Assembly: GCA_950295325.1 (NCBI GenBank)
Contig: OX485806.1
Location: forward strand, 12,526,001-12,590,000
Direction of reading: 5' to 3'
Source of the DNA: Polytrichum commune
Lineage: Eukaryota > Streptophyta > Polytrichopsida > Polytrichales > Polytrichaceae
Length of the DNA stretch: 64,000 nt
Every line of letters begins with the position of its first letter. Positions within the stretch are counted from its first letter, which is position 1. Below the pieces are notes generated by a model that was given only the letters and a program-made list of their open reading frames with translations, had not been told where the DNA came from and did no database searches. This document shows, in pieces, positions 35,466-47,683 of the stretch. The position numbers and the translations under genes were made by a program.

Positions 35466-36912
35466 TCATAAGTGGAATATGAGTGATAGCACTTAATGTC
35501 TCGTATTTATATGACCGGATTATGTCAAGTTTGAATAAAGTGTTGTTTTCAAAGCTCGGATGATATGTTGACAAAATACTTCTTTGTGAATGGCTTTTGG
35601 GAAATTCACATGAAGAGGTGCATTTATTTGGTGCCCTTCAATTTGAAATGCATACGAGCATTTCAACCTTGAACATTGGTTGAACCCAACCTTTAGTGTC
35701 TCAAATGAGGAATATTTATTGAGTTCCATTGAGATCATGTGGGAAAGTGATGTCATATTACCACCAATTCATTTTTTCCATATCTTGGACCCCCTTCAAT
35801 TGTAAACTCTTTGGTTTAAAATGTCATTGTTCTCGACCAAATAGTATTGCAAGTTTTGTAGGTATGTACAAATGCCCGGTTAAAAAGAAACTAGGATTCA
35901 AGTAACATTTTAGATACAAGAGTCATCCAAGAATAATAATACATACGAGAGTATTTTTTGCATGACGAGACATATATATAGCAAAACTAATTAGTTGGGG
36001 GGGGAAATCGAATATTATAACAAAATCTTAATTTTTACTTACTTTGAGAAAGAAAAGAAAAGAAAAGAAAAAATAACGCATGTATCAATGTACCAACATG
36101 AGTGTGAGCCCGTTAACCTTATGTTGATCATGGTTGTCCGTGATGCAATCTAAGGTGTTATGCCTCTTTTAGGAGGTGGGCTCTAATAGCATGTGGTTAC
36201 AATTGCTACTCTAATCGAAGTAACAACTCACAAGATTGGCCGGCTTGGTAGACTATTCTAGTACCTCCAAGTAATGCCCTTCTATCGCCTATAATCGTTT
36301 AATTGCATCACATTCATCCATGCATTACATTTATCCGTACATCACCTTCACATGTGTGAACTACCTAAATTCATTCTACACTCATTATTTCTTCCCTTAC
36401 GGAACCGTTCTTCATCCAACCTTAAAACATCCTAGTTTCATCTAAAATTCATCCATCGCTACTGCGATTGGAGGATTTGCTCAAGGTACCTAACTTCCAC
36501 AAAATACCACACCGGGCACCCTTGGTTGGGTTGGCCGAATAGTGGGAGGGTTGAAGGTTAAGCCACCCTTTCTAGGAATAGTATTCGGACAGGTGATCTT
36601 TTGTCACCCTCCAAGCCAACACTTTAATGAGCACTAAAGCTTGACCACTAGCTTAATTATCAACTTTGTCATTAACCACTAACTCTATCTCTACCTTATG
36701 CCTCAAGGACCGCAAAATCTTCAACAATTAACTAGAAGCTAATGCAACCATAATCTAATGCAACTATGACTAAGATAACCAGAAGTTAATACAACCAACA
36801 TCTTATGAAATCATAGCCTTATAAAATCATAACCTTATGAAAATACAAGCTAATGCAACTCATAGCAATACAACCTGAAAATACAATTGATTGCAGCCTT
36901 CACTTCAACTAT
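35466..36912. other. Unassigned sequence with a 140-base dispersed repeat
   Basis: 36047-36190 (GAAAAGAAAA tract, then TGTGAGCCCGTTAACC, TTATGTTGATCATGG and GGAGGTGGGCTC) matches 39066-39215, which lies between two retroelement fragments. No gene is recognised. Confidence 0.5.
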
Positions 36913-36920
36913 CAAATGTC

Positions 36921-37852
36921 ATGCAGCTCTCCATGAGGAGTACCCGCAACACCATGGACGCAAAGGGGACCCCGGAGTGACACCTGGGACTTGTGGCACC
37001 ATTGGTGAGAGGGCCCAAGTGATCCTAGTGTGGGTGAGGGCCCTGGGCATTAAGAACGCCTCCCACCCATGGAAACTAGGAGTCACAAGGGTAAGGCCAT
37101 GAGCTATGCGTAGCTTGTGACGGCCAAATTCTAAAATGCTAAAGAATCCCTCAATCGGAGGTGTGAGCTAGGAGATATGGCAATTTGAGTGGGGCGTGTC
37201 CCGGGACAACACCCTGGGACAGGAGTGACATGGGAGTGGCGTCCGAGACTGCCTAGGTTTGAACAGCCATAACTTCCTCAATACTTGCGTGAATGGGGCA
37301 AGTGAGGGGTCTATCAGCATCTACGCAAAGAATAAATGACAATAGAGTGGTCGCTTGATAGTATCAAATATTGTATATAAAAGTTATGGTGGTCTAAAGT
37401 TGCTCAGGCTTCTAGCCCCAACGGCTAAAGGAAAATGTCTACTTGGCCCCAATCCTTGTAGAGAGACAAATGGATACTTGACTGTGGGGTAGGGGCCATG
37501 TCCAAACTCTAGAAGCTTATATGAGTGAGGTGGCTTAGCCGACCGACCCCACCCACAACATAGTTGGCAATTTGCTTTGGGTTGTTGTAGTGTTGTATTG
37601 GCAACACAATGATCAACTCAAGAGTGGACTTCCATAATAAGAGGTTCACATTAACCATTGGGTACCTACTAAGGGGAGAGTCCCAAATGTATGTGTAGGA
37701 GGGTTTGATGACCAAGCCATGAGCTTGGAAGTCCGCGGTATTGGGAGCTAACTAGGCATGTGCGCGGGATGTGCAAGTTAGTGCTCATGGCACTTGCTAG
37801 AGTTGGAAGGTGGTCAAGCTAAGTTAAGGAAAGCTAGTAAGGGTCATGACAC
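36921..37852 (-). mobile_element. 0.9-kb non-coding element, copy 3
   Basis: 932 bases, same orientation as copy 1. It starts ATGCAGCTCTCCATGAGGAG and ends GGGTCATGACAC. The octamer CAAATGTC is exact on both sides (36913-36920 and 37853-37860). There is no conserved reading frame across the three copies and no obvious long terminal inverted repeat, only a loose GTG.CAC-like similarity of the two ends. Confidence 0.92.
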
Positions 37853-37860
37853 CAAATGTC

Positions 37861-38395
37861 CTCATACAGTTCATTTCAGCAACACATGTCTTTACAACCA
37901 TTATCAACATTTTTGAAAAAAATATTCAACATTCATAATGATATCATTCTGAGACCTTTGCGCATCTACCTATATGAAGAAGAAAAAATAAAGAGAGAAT
38001 GTGTCATAATCATGAAAAAAGAGTGAAAATGAGCCTTACACTAGTATTTGTGGACCACCTCCCTGTAACCACAAAGCCTTATCGGTCGTAAATCTAGCCA
38101 TACCTACATCTAACGGTTAGCATATACTGCTGACTCCACCCTAGATGTCATTATCTAAACCCCTAAATTCAATGGTCTCCATTTGCTCAATTTCCATCCG
38201 CACGATGCCCTCATCAACATATGTTGTTGTTCACATACGCTTTCATCCGCTCAATGTCATGTCGGATCTTTGTAGATTGGCTAATTGTCTTAACAATGCC
38301 AACTAACTAACATTAATCTAATTCCTAATAACTAACATCTTTTCTTATTAGAGTGGTTTGGGTGGCTCACACAGTATAATAATTATCTCATATTC
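37861..38395. other. Unassigned sequence
   Basis: No motif. It abuts the T/G homopolymer that ends the retroelement fragment at 38399. Confidence 0.35.
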
Positions 38396-38398
38396 ATT

Positions 38399-39075
38399 TT
38401 TTTTTGGGGGGGGGGGGGGGAACGGGTGTTTGTTTATTGTCGCGTTTTATTTTATTTAAAACTATGTATGTGAAATATGTGATGGCGTTTTATGTATATT
38501 TTTCATGAGGATTTCAATATTTGATTTTGGAATGTTTAGGTTGGCGATTTTTTTAATAAAGTATTCATGTATGGCTACTCTCACCCCGGTTTTGATGATA
38601 ATGAGGGGATTGGTTTTCCCTCCGTTATTTTGTATGATGTTGATTAGTAGGTCGTATTTGGTAGGTTTTTGTGTGAGGGCTTGATTGGGAAGTCTATTAT
38701 AACAATATGTAAATTCTATGAGTTGGACTGTGAGTCCCAAAGAGGGTTATATTGGTGTTTGTATTTGGTTCAGGGTTCATGTTATGCATAGGATGTCCAG
38801 TCTTAATTTGGCTTGGCATTGGCATGTCGTTTGTGTACACATGTACATTTGAGCAGCCAGTTTGGGACTATTGAATCGGGTGGTTTGTTGTTGATGTTGT
38901 TTGCATTGGTCAACGTAAAAAACCATGTACATTTGTTGGCTTATAGTATTTGGGCAATGAGATGTATTGTTTTGTTGTGGCGTATTATTCTTAAGTATTA
39001 TATGTGTGGGTTTTCACATGTTGATAGGAGGTGTGGCCATGTGTCTCTATCATTGTTATGGTCCAATGTACAATT
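38399..39075 (-). pseudogene. RNase H retroelement, 3' fragment (unit 0)
   Basis: The minus strand encodes the C-terminal block of the unit: IEFTYCYNRLPNQALTQKPT, KYDLLINIIQNNGG and ITTGV-like TGVRVAIHEYFIKKI. Upstream (38800-39070) it is collinear with 39640-39910 of the next unit, covering the cysteine/histidine-rich part. It is broken by stops and truncated upstream. On the minus strand it ends in a C15 then A-rich tract (38398-38420), like a poly(A)-ended 3' terminus. Confidence 0.65.
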
Positions 39076-39230
39076 GGGAAAAGAAAAGAAAATAAAAATA
39101 AAAAGTAACGCCCGTAGCTAGGTACCGGCATGAATGTGAGCTTGTTGACCTAATGTTGATCACGGTAATCCATGATGCAACACAAGGTGTTATGCCTCCT
39201 AGGAGGTGGGCTCTTTAGTAGTACTAATGT

Positions 39231-41640
39231 TTCCTTCTTTTTTTACGGGGGGCGGAAGGGTGTTTGTTTGTTTTCAAGTTTTCTTTTGTTTGGAACCAAG
39301 TATGTGAGGTATTTAATGGCGTTTTGGTGGATGTTCATCACTAAAAAATTTATAGGTATTTTTGGGATTTTTAGGTGAGTAATTTTTTTAATGAAGTGTT
39401 TGTGTATGGCCCCTCTTACTCCGGTTGTGATGGTGAGTAGTGGGTTGGTTTGCCATCCATTGGTTTGTATAGTGTGGATGAGGGGGCCATATTTAGTGTG
39501 TTTGTGTGTGAGGGCTTGATCAGGGTATATGTCGTGACAATATGTGAATTCAATGAGTTGGGTTGTGGGTGTAGGGGAGGGTATTATAGGTGTTTGTGTG
39601 TGGTTTGGGGCTCCGATTATTTATAGGATATTTGGTCATAGTTTGGCTTGGCACTTGCATGTTCTTTGTGGGCATGTACATTTTATGAGTCAGTTTGGGA
39701 TTGTTTGTTCAGGGGGTTTGTTGTTAAGGTTGCCTACATTGGTCAATGTGAAGAATCGGGTGTTTATGTTAGTTTGTAATGCATCCATGGGTAATGAGAT
39801 GTATTGCTTTATTGTGTCTTAAGCCTTTTAAGTATGGGTGTTCGCATGTTGATAGTAAGTGAGGCCACATGTCTCTGTCATTGAGGTGGCATAGCGTATA
39901 ATTGGGGTTTAGATGTTTGAGGGGCCTAAAAAGATTTTTCTTGTGGTTGCCCATGTATTGTGCATATTGGAATTTTAGTGTTTGGGTGATTTGGGCGTCT
40001 ATTACCTTTTTGCTTTTCCAAAAGTGGTTAGAGAGTTCTTGGTTTATTTGAGTATTGAACAACCATTTGTCCACGTAGGGGAATTTGGCTTTGGATGTTA
40101 TGGATTCTCGGTTTCTGTGCTCTTTTGTTATGAATGTGTGGAGGTTGCAGATGGCGCCGTCATGTGTGGCCGTTAGACAACTTGCTAGCCAATAGGGGGT
40201 TGGGTGAGTTGTATGTATGTATGCGTGGGGTGAGGGTTGGTTTTTCTTTGAGTGTTCCTTCGTTGGCTAGTGTATCGGCTATTTCATTTCCAATGATGCC
40301 CGAATGTGCTCGTACTTTATGAAGATGTATTATGTGTGGGTTTCTAATATATTTGGTGTACAATTGTTGTAATTAAGAGTATGTTGGGGTGGTGGTGTTG
40401 TGATGTCGGGTATTTTATGTGATTGTTGATTAGGATGAGCCTATTTAAGCTATTTGTAAATATGTGTGTGTCTAGTTGGGTGTTTTGTATGGTTTGGATG
40501 GCAACGAGTATGGCGTTGAGTTATGCTCTAGAAATGTTTTGGTAGCTTGGGAGTCATTTTGTTGTTTATGTGTTGTTATCGGGGTTGTACACTTCCGAGT
40601 TGGTTGTATTGCCCTCTATTTGGCCTTCAAAGTTTTTTTTTTGGGGGGGGGGGGGGGGTAAATGAGCCGTTTGTGTAAATACATTGTTGTGGGTGGTATT
40701 TAAAGGGATGGATGTGGTTGTATTTGGTTGGTATGGGTGTTTCTATGGTGTTTATTAGGTTGGGAGTGTTAGTTTTGGGGGCATGTTTCCATGTCTTGGA
40801 GAATTCAATGTTGTAGTGTGTGTGTGTGTGGGGGGGGGTTGGGTTTAATGGGGAATGTATCTATGTTTGTGTTAATTGTGTTCATTAGGACTTGGCGTAG
40901 CTCATGTGGGATTTGTAGGGTTGTTGTTAAGTTTGTTTGGTTATGTATGCATATTATTGATGTTAGGGATGTCTCCACACGTTTATAATATTTTGGCCAT
41001 TCTGGTGTGGGGTCATAATGTATGACATGAGGAGGGATGGTTGATAATATATGTATGCCTACACTTGTGGTGATTGGGAGTTGTCGTGATGTCCAATCAT
41101 TGTGGTTGGCTATTAATATGGTGACTGTGTGTTCGTCTTCTTTGGTTGCCATTCTAGCCCAGTGGATGGCTTCTAGGGTATTGTTATATTTTGTGGAGTA
41201 TGCTAGGCCTATTCCTTTCCATCTAGAGGATTTTGCGTGCCCTAAGAAGCCAAATATTATGTCTCGTTTGTGGGGCGAATTTTATTGCGTGAGTGGGATG
41301 GGACAGGTGAGTGAGGATGAGTAGTACGAATGTGTGATCCTAAAGGAGTTTATTAGTAGTTTGGTGATGTCCAGGTGGAGTGTATGGTGGTTATTGTTGG
41401 GTTGTATGGTTTTTAGTTTTCTCTTGGGGAGAATAGTTATGTATCTTTCTACAAGCCATAGGATTTCGGTTTCAAAGTCTTGTGGCGGGGGTTGTGGAAA
41501 GTTGGTTAACTTCGGGAGGTTGTTGTGAGAGTATTTGTTCCATAACCAATGAAGTCTTTCGGTGGTGATGGTGACCATGTAGTTTCCGCCTTGGTCGTAT
41601 ATATGGGATTCTAGGGCTACTACTTGTATGGTACAATTGG
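39231..41640 (-). pseudogene. RNase H retroelement unit (unit I)
   Basis: Domains in order on the minus strand. An uncharacterised N-terminal region (41640-40805) reads GFLGHAKSSRWKGIGLAYS, EAIHWARMATKEDEHTVTIL and PTPEWPKYYKRVETSLTSII. RNase H (40690-40160) shows CIYTNGSFTP, QLDTHIFTNSLN and HKVRAHSGIIGNEIADTLAN. A Zn-binding-like segment (40074-39769) includes DMWPHLLSTCEHP..RHNKAI. The C-terminal block (39560-39330) is IEFTYCHDIYPDQALTHKHT, KYGPLIHTIQTNGW and TGVRGAIHKHFIKKI. Two catalytic RNase H aspartates read Asn (YTNG, TNS), the Glu region has stops and a G16 run (40643-40658) breaks the frame, so it is dead. No reverse transcriptase motif is visible in the retained part. Confidence 0.7.
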
Positions 41641-42800
41641 GATATTGGTATGTGAGGGGCTGGAATATATTTTTTGTATGGTTTCTCATGTATTGGCATA
41701 TTTTAGAGTTTGGGTAATTTGGGCATTTGTTACACTCTCAACTTTCCATAAGTGGTTAGAGAGTTTGTGGTTTATTAGATAGTTTCATAACCATTTGTCA
41801 ACATATGGGAATTTGTTTCTGGCTACTAAGGACTCACAATTTTGTGTTATTTTTCTATGAAGGTGTGGAGGTTACGGATGGCTCCGTCATGTGTGGCAGT
41901 CAAGCAACTTACCAACCAATATGGAGAAGGGTGGGCTATGTCTATGTGAGGTGTAATGGTTGGGTTTTAGTTATGTGTCCCTTCGTTAGCTAGCATGTCA
42001 GTTATTTTGTTCCCAATAATGCTCAAGTGTGCTCGCACTTTGTGTATGTGGATTTTTTGCGGGGTCTAGTATATTTGATGTACAATTGTTGCTATTAGTA
42101 ATTTATCCGGGTGGTGGTGTTGTGATGATGGGTGTTGTACGTGGTTGTTTGAATATGTTGTTAAGGCTATCTATGAATATGTGCATGTCTAGTTGGATAG
42201 TTTGTATGGTTTTGATAGCAATGAGTATTACATTAACCTTTTCTCTTAGGATGTTTTGGTATTATGGTAGCCTTTATGATAGTTGAGTGTTGTTGTTAGG
42301 ACTATAAACCCCTAATCTTGCGGCGTTGCCCTCAATTCGGCCTTTGGGGTTTTTGGAGGTGGGATAAATGATCCGTCTGTGTGTATGCAATGTTGTGTAT
42401 GGAATTTAAATGGGTGGATGTGGTTGTATTTGGTCGGTAGGGGTGTTGTGAGGATATTTCCCGGGGGGAGGGGGGTTTGGGGCATTTTTCCATGCGTTGG
42501 AGAATTAATGTGGTAGTGTGTGGGGGTAGGTATGATGGGATGTGTATCTACATGGATATTAATTGATTTCTTTATGACATGTTGTAGTTCGTGTGGGGTT
42601 TGCTTGATTGTGTATGCATATTATTGATGTGAGCAATGGTTTTGTGTGCTGATAGTATTTTGGCCATTCCGGTGTGGGGTCAAAGTGTATAGTGTGGCGG
42701 GATGGTTGTTATCGTGTGTATGTCGGCATGTTCGGTGAGTGGGAGTTGTTGTGGTGTCCAATCTTTGTGGTTGACTATTAGGATGGTTATTGTTACTTAC
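41640..42800 (-). pseudogene. RNase H retroelement unit, truncated at both ends (unit II)
   Basis: A second head-to-tail copy. The uncharacterised region (42800-42480) is collinear with unit I (NHKDWTPQQLPLTEHADIH). RNase H (42400-41870) keeps the first Asp (CIHTDGSFIP). Then it reads a QYMRNHTKNIFQPL segment, equivalent to QYMGNHKKNLFRPL of unit I, before switching abruptly near 41630 into the upstream region of unit I (TIQVVALESHIYDQGGNY). The join occurs inside a shared GTACAATTGGG-like string, suggesting recombination or template switching between units. Confidence 0.6.
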
Positions 42801-42809
42801 TTCGAAAAA

Positions 42810-44615
42810 CAATTGGCCAATTATTCACCCTATGTGTTTTTTTTTGTGTGTGTGTTTTTTTTTAAATAGTCCACATTTAGGACTAGTTTCTGCCATTCAT
42901 ATCATGAGGTCCGTTGTGGACCATAACGATTATGAACAATCCACACTACTTATTTTCACCCAATGGATCACAAAATACATGCACCTTCCACAAAAGCTTT
43001 TGTATTGTCACCCGCATTGTTTTTCCAATCCATATAATTTTATCATCCACGCCAATTAGACATCCTCGTGCAATTCTTTTGTCACTTGCAAGGAGTGGGT
43101 ACCTAGTAGTATGGATGTTTCAAATCCAAATCTACACTAAAGTCAATGGGTCTGAATTGGTTACTAAGCCACTTTTATATGAAATGTGCAATTAGCATGA
43201 GATGGTTAGCAAATCCAAACTGAGGCTGTAGCCATTTTCCTCATCAGTCTTGGATTTCATAGCAATATATATTTTTTCCATTATGTAAGTGACAAATATT
43301 GTGCTCACTAAGTGCTTATATATATATAGGTCCCCCGATTATTGTGACTATTGAAACTATAATGGATATCAATTATCATATTTTGAGCACGTCATCCACT
43401 CTCTTCAATATATATGTTTATTTTGGCATATGTTTTTGGGGCTATGGCTATCAACATACAACTCAAATTTAGGTGTCCGATTAAGAGAAGTGGCGAAATT
43501 AGGCACATCTACCTTATTTGCAAATTTGATATAGTAATAAAATGTTGTATCACCACCAAGCATAAAATTTAGCCAGCTTGTCAAGTGTCTCACTGAGGAC
43601 CGTGTTGGGAAGTTTCTAGTCATTCAAAAAAGATCTAAATACAAACTTCAAAAGTCATGGCGTTGCGATTTCTAGGCATGTTCACTCGAAAACCATTAGG
43701 CCATGGCTCTCAAGAATCCTTGAATTCTCATTGGTTGAGAGTGTCACATGCCCATGCTTTAGATTTACAAGAGGGTAGTTTTGGACACAACCCATAACAT
43801 CTTTAGCGGATGAAAATTCTACATGGGATCCCGCATGTCAAGTACATAACATTATTCAGATGCTATCAACCACTTCATTTTAATAATCTCAATGCATTGC
43901 TTCACTTGAGTTTTTCAGGTTGAATATGCAAGTGCAATGCTATGTTGTGGAAATAAACAAAGTATAATTCCAAATAAATTATGGCTTATTCTCAACCCCA
44001 CCCAACATAAAGACTCAATGGCATAATGTTATGGATGATGTTAGTTGAGATTGTAAGAATTTATTTGCAACATGGCTCTTGAATGTAGGCCTGACGGAAT
44101 TTGCAGCAAGATTTTGAATTTACACCAAGGGCTTGTGCCATTTCAAAGACTTTGGGCTATGGTCCATGGACTTCTCTATGGTATTATCCAAAAAGAACCA
44201 CGTCTAATGCATTTGATGTAAACATGTGCTTACATCAATATCTAGCTAACAAAACATTTGTTGCTTTAATTTTTTTACAATGGGAAGCAAAAAGTGCGGG
44301 CCTCACATCTTAACTCCCCCCATCCCTGTGGGCCCAGGGAAAAATAGATTTACCCATACTAGAATCCTTTGTATGATTTTAGGTATATATATTCATTTTA
44401 CCAACTCACAAATGAGAATAAAAAGGTTTGTGACATTTTTTAATCTCCGTCAATTCTCCATCAATAGAAAAAGTTGAGAATGGATGATGTAAGCATGCTT
44501 TAGAAAATACCTCCCCTCTTCCCTCTACATGAAAAAGCAACCAACAACTCCACTCCAATGTTGCCACCGGCGTGATTTATTGCCTTGCTTTATTATCGAA
44601 TAATTCTAAGTCTAT
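42810..44615. other. Unassigned AT-rich sequence
   Basis: No protein motif or element boundary identified. A TA-rich tract is at 43318-43330. Confidence 0.4.
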
Positions 44616-44621
44616 ATGTAG

Positions 44622-45684
44622 GTGACTTTTCAAAACTTTTACAAAGTTTGAACTTCCTCTTTTCATAGGCCAAATCCTTCAATTTCTTCCTCTTTGCAAT
44701 ACAAGGGTGGGTGGGAACATCCACAAGGTTCCCTCTCTATGTTTCTTGCATCATCTTATTTGATAGTATAGTACCACATTGCATAACAAGGTCATTTGCC
44801 TAATGTCTCATAGTATGTGTTGTATGACATATATACACCTTGCATACCTAGTTTGCCTTGCAAGAATACATACCTTATTTGGATTTTTTGCTATCATATG
44901 GTATTCACCTCCCAATGTATGATTTTAACTATCCCATGCTTTGGAAGTTAATTACGAACCTTCTTGCCTCTCTATCAAGTACGTCTAACTGGATCACCAC
45001 ATGTATGTTGTACTTACTAAGGAGATGTACCTAGTAATCTCAACCAATATTTGTGCATAAAATGTCATAATCACAATACATCACTGCATTGACTGTGTGA
45101 AAGGCATGTCTCACCTCTGCCCATGCAACCAACCAACAAACAATTGAGGATTAGTTACGTACACGAGGTAAATAACAACAGGACCCAGTTGTTATCCATG
45201 TCACACACATTAAGTTCATTTCAAATGCACCAAAATATTTCAACATACAACACTCATTGTAAAACAACATATGGGTGTTCAAACCTGTTCTTTGGCCATG
45301 ATTGGGTTACTCCAAGTAGAAAACTCCTCTTGGTGATGAACCCTAGTTACTCTTACTTGAAGCACTTATCTATTACCCTAATGTGTATACACAGAGCTCG
45401 CCGCACCTCTCACTTGCATGAATGGTTTAAAAAAAGGTATTTTTAAGGGTTAAGGGCTTATATTGGAGTACTTATGTATGGTAAGTTCTCGTAACCCTGT
45501 TTTTACTTCATTCATCTATATCTCTGTTACATCCATTCCATGGTAAGTATGATTTCTTTCCATGTGTGTAGATATAGTATTGTCTGAGTTTAAAACATCT
45601 ATTTTACATAGATGACCTTTGCTAGGTCTATTAATGTAAGAGTTTAAACTTTAATTTTTACGTAACATGGCATTAATCAAGGAC

Positions 45685-45717
<33 letters not shown>

Positions 45718-45718
45718 C
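44622..45718 (+). repeat. 1.1-kb dispersed repeat ending in (GA)n, copy 2
   Basis: Homologous throughout to 5077-6219 with scattered substitutions and indels, in the same orientation, ending in (GA)14 at 45691-45718. Sequence outside the copies is unrelated on the left side. Confidence 0.78.
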
Positions 45719-45719
45719 A

Positions 45720-46460
45720 CCTCACACCCCTACATGAGTGCCAATAAATCTTTGGGAGTTAATCTTTGTTAACTTTACCTTTAAACTTTGTTGATGTTGT
45801 ACTAGCAATAGACATGGAAGTCATTTTTCACATTAATATAGAATTGATAATTGATCTATATAAACTAAATCTATCCCAGTTTGTGATTGCTAGCAGAGTC
45901 CGGGGAGTTCCGTAGAGAAAACGGATAATTTCCTAGCTTCTAGTAGGTAGCTCAGATTTTTCAATTTTCACCCGGAAGGGGGCCTAGAGAGTGCAAATTT
46001 TATCGGTTGATATCCCCCATTTCCTAATGTAATTAAGCAATTATCTGACATTCTTTTTTTCATTTATCTAGTTTCCCAAACGTCTAAAATGGGGCCGGTT
46101 TTGTATTTTGGTGGTGGATGTTTATTCCCTCCCCTTTTTCATTTAAGTTTCATTGACATTCATTCCCTTTTTTTCAAGTGTTTGTGGTTAAAGAATGTTG
46201 GCATTCACTCTCTATTTTTATTTTTTTTTGTCTAAATGGTATCCTTGGCAGGAGTTGAACGCGGCAAAGTCCCTACCATGTTAGGGCCAAGGATGTAGCC
46301 TTTAGAAAATACAAGATCCACAAAGGGTCCAAGTATTTTCCAGAGGTTGGTCAGTATTGAAAGTCGCGAAATTTGCGTACCATTGCCATTAATATAAACT
46401 GCCCCAAACGAACAAGACACATCACTCACACTCAGTGTATTAGGAGAATTCAATCAAGAA
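45720..46460. other. Flank of a hAT relic
   Basis: No motif. It probably includes the 3' side of the hAT element whose coding remnant follows, but no terminal repeat or 8-base duplication was found. Confidence 0.35.
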
Positions 46461-46466
46461 GATGGA

Positions 46467-46730
46467 TTAACACACAAAAAAACGGTATTTACTAACATTC
46501 TTCCAAAGTGGGACAACATCATTGATAATGTCATCTACCCCCTCATCTGGCCCTTCCAAGGCAATTCGTAGCATTGCCTCGAGATTCTTATTGCTCAACC
46601 TATTTCTAACTTTAGTCTTGATAAAAAATTTCACACTAAAAACACGCTCACACGTCACTGTAGAAACACATTGCACATGAGCTAACTCTATAAGAATGAG
46701 GAGGTTGGGGTACCATGCTTGCAAAAGCAT
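46467..46730 (-). pseudogene. hAT transposase C-terminal (dimerisation) remnant
   Basis: An 87-codon minus-strand frame carries the hAT C-terminal dimerisation signature: WYPNLLILIELAHVQCVS, then CERVFSVKFFIKTKVRNRLS, then LEAMLRIALEGP and a closing PLWKN..KYRFF. The upstream catalytic part is absent. Sequence differs clearly from the hAT remnants at 48036 and 62356, so it belongs to another hAT lineage. Non-functional fragment. Confidence 0.85.
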
Positions 46731-46739
46731 GATTCCAAG

Positions 46740-47675
46740 CAGCTAACCCTAAACCACAAGCCAACAAGGCAACGGTAACTCCAAGTCTCCAACTATGCAT
46801 AGTATATATTTTTTAAATCCTAAAAAATATATGTCTGGTCGGCTGCCCGCTATGGAAAATGCCTTTCAATCGGTAATTTGCCGTGGATACTCCTAGGGCA
46901 ACTTGCCTAAATGCCGGTATTTTTCTTCTTCTAATCGGCCAGTTTTTGAGAACCTTGATTTTTCTTCCAGAACCCCTTCCTAAACGTTTATATTTCATTC
47001 AAAAATTCTCAAAATCAACCGGCTAGCTTGTAACGAATTGCCGGTACTCCCAATTCATTGATTGTTAGTAGTACTTTCAAATATGGTTGAGGAGTGATTT
47101 CTCATATCATCATCTAGTCTCATTCATATGGGTTTAGGGTTTAGGATGAAATGTGATTAAATCTCTTTATGTCTATGAGTCAAGATCTACCCTTGAAGTC
47201 AATAGCCTTGGTACTTCTTTGTAAACATATTCACCTCTAAACTCAACAAGGTGTGGGGGTTTACTAAAAACACTGTTATTACATAGGTTTAGGGGGTCTA
47301 CTAGAAACATGACCCCCATAAGTTTATATTTAATTCATCTCAAGTGCACACATATAGACTTATTTAGGACCTTTTGGTGCTTATCATGGGATCAAACCAT
47401 CTAAAAAAAGACATATACATGTTATAGTATAATGGATTGCATTTTAACATTGTGAAATAAAGTATGCGGATGTTCTGCAATTATTTTTCTTAATCGGGCA
47501 CCTATATATGATTGGTGTGTGGTTTGATGATTTCTGCTTATGCTTCATTGCAAATACACTAATGCCACACATGTTCATTATGCAAGGAGGTAGAGGGTGC
47601 TAGGTTCATCCCATTAGCTTGTTCATGTAATTTCTTCTTAAAATTTTAGACAAGTTGTTGTTGCGAATGTACGTA
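46740..47675. other. Unassigned sequence
   Basis: A frame of 61 codons near 46813-46998 (minus) carries no motif. Nothing else is seen before the hAT element at 47684. Confidence 0.35.
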
Positions 47676-47683
47676 CCCTTAAA

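Noticed and set aside
38462-38740. Independent small gene from the IEFTYC frame
   Set aside because: It is the C-terminal block of the RNase H unit, repeated at 39330-39560, not a separate gene.
46232-46453. Extra minus-strand frame downstream of the hAT remnant
   Set aside because: It lies beyond the usual hATC C-terminus and carries no hAT motif, so it is more likely element non-coding sequence.
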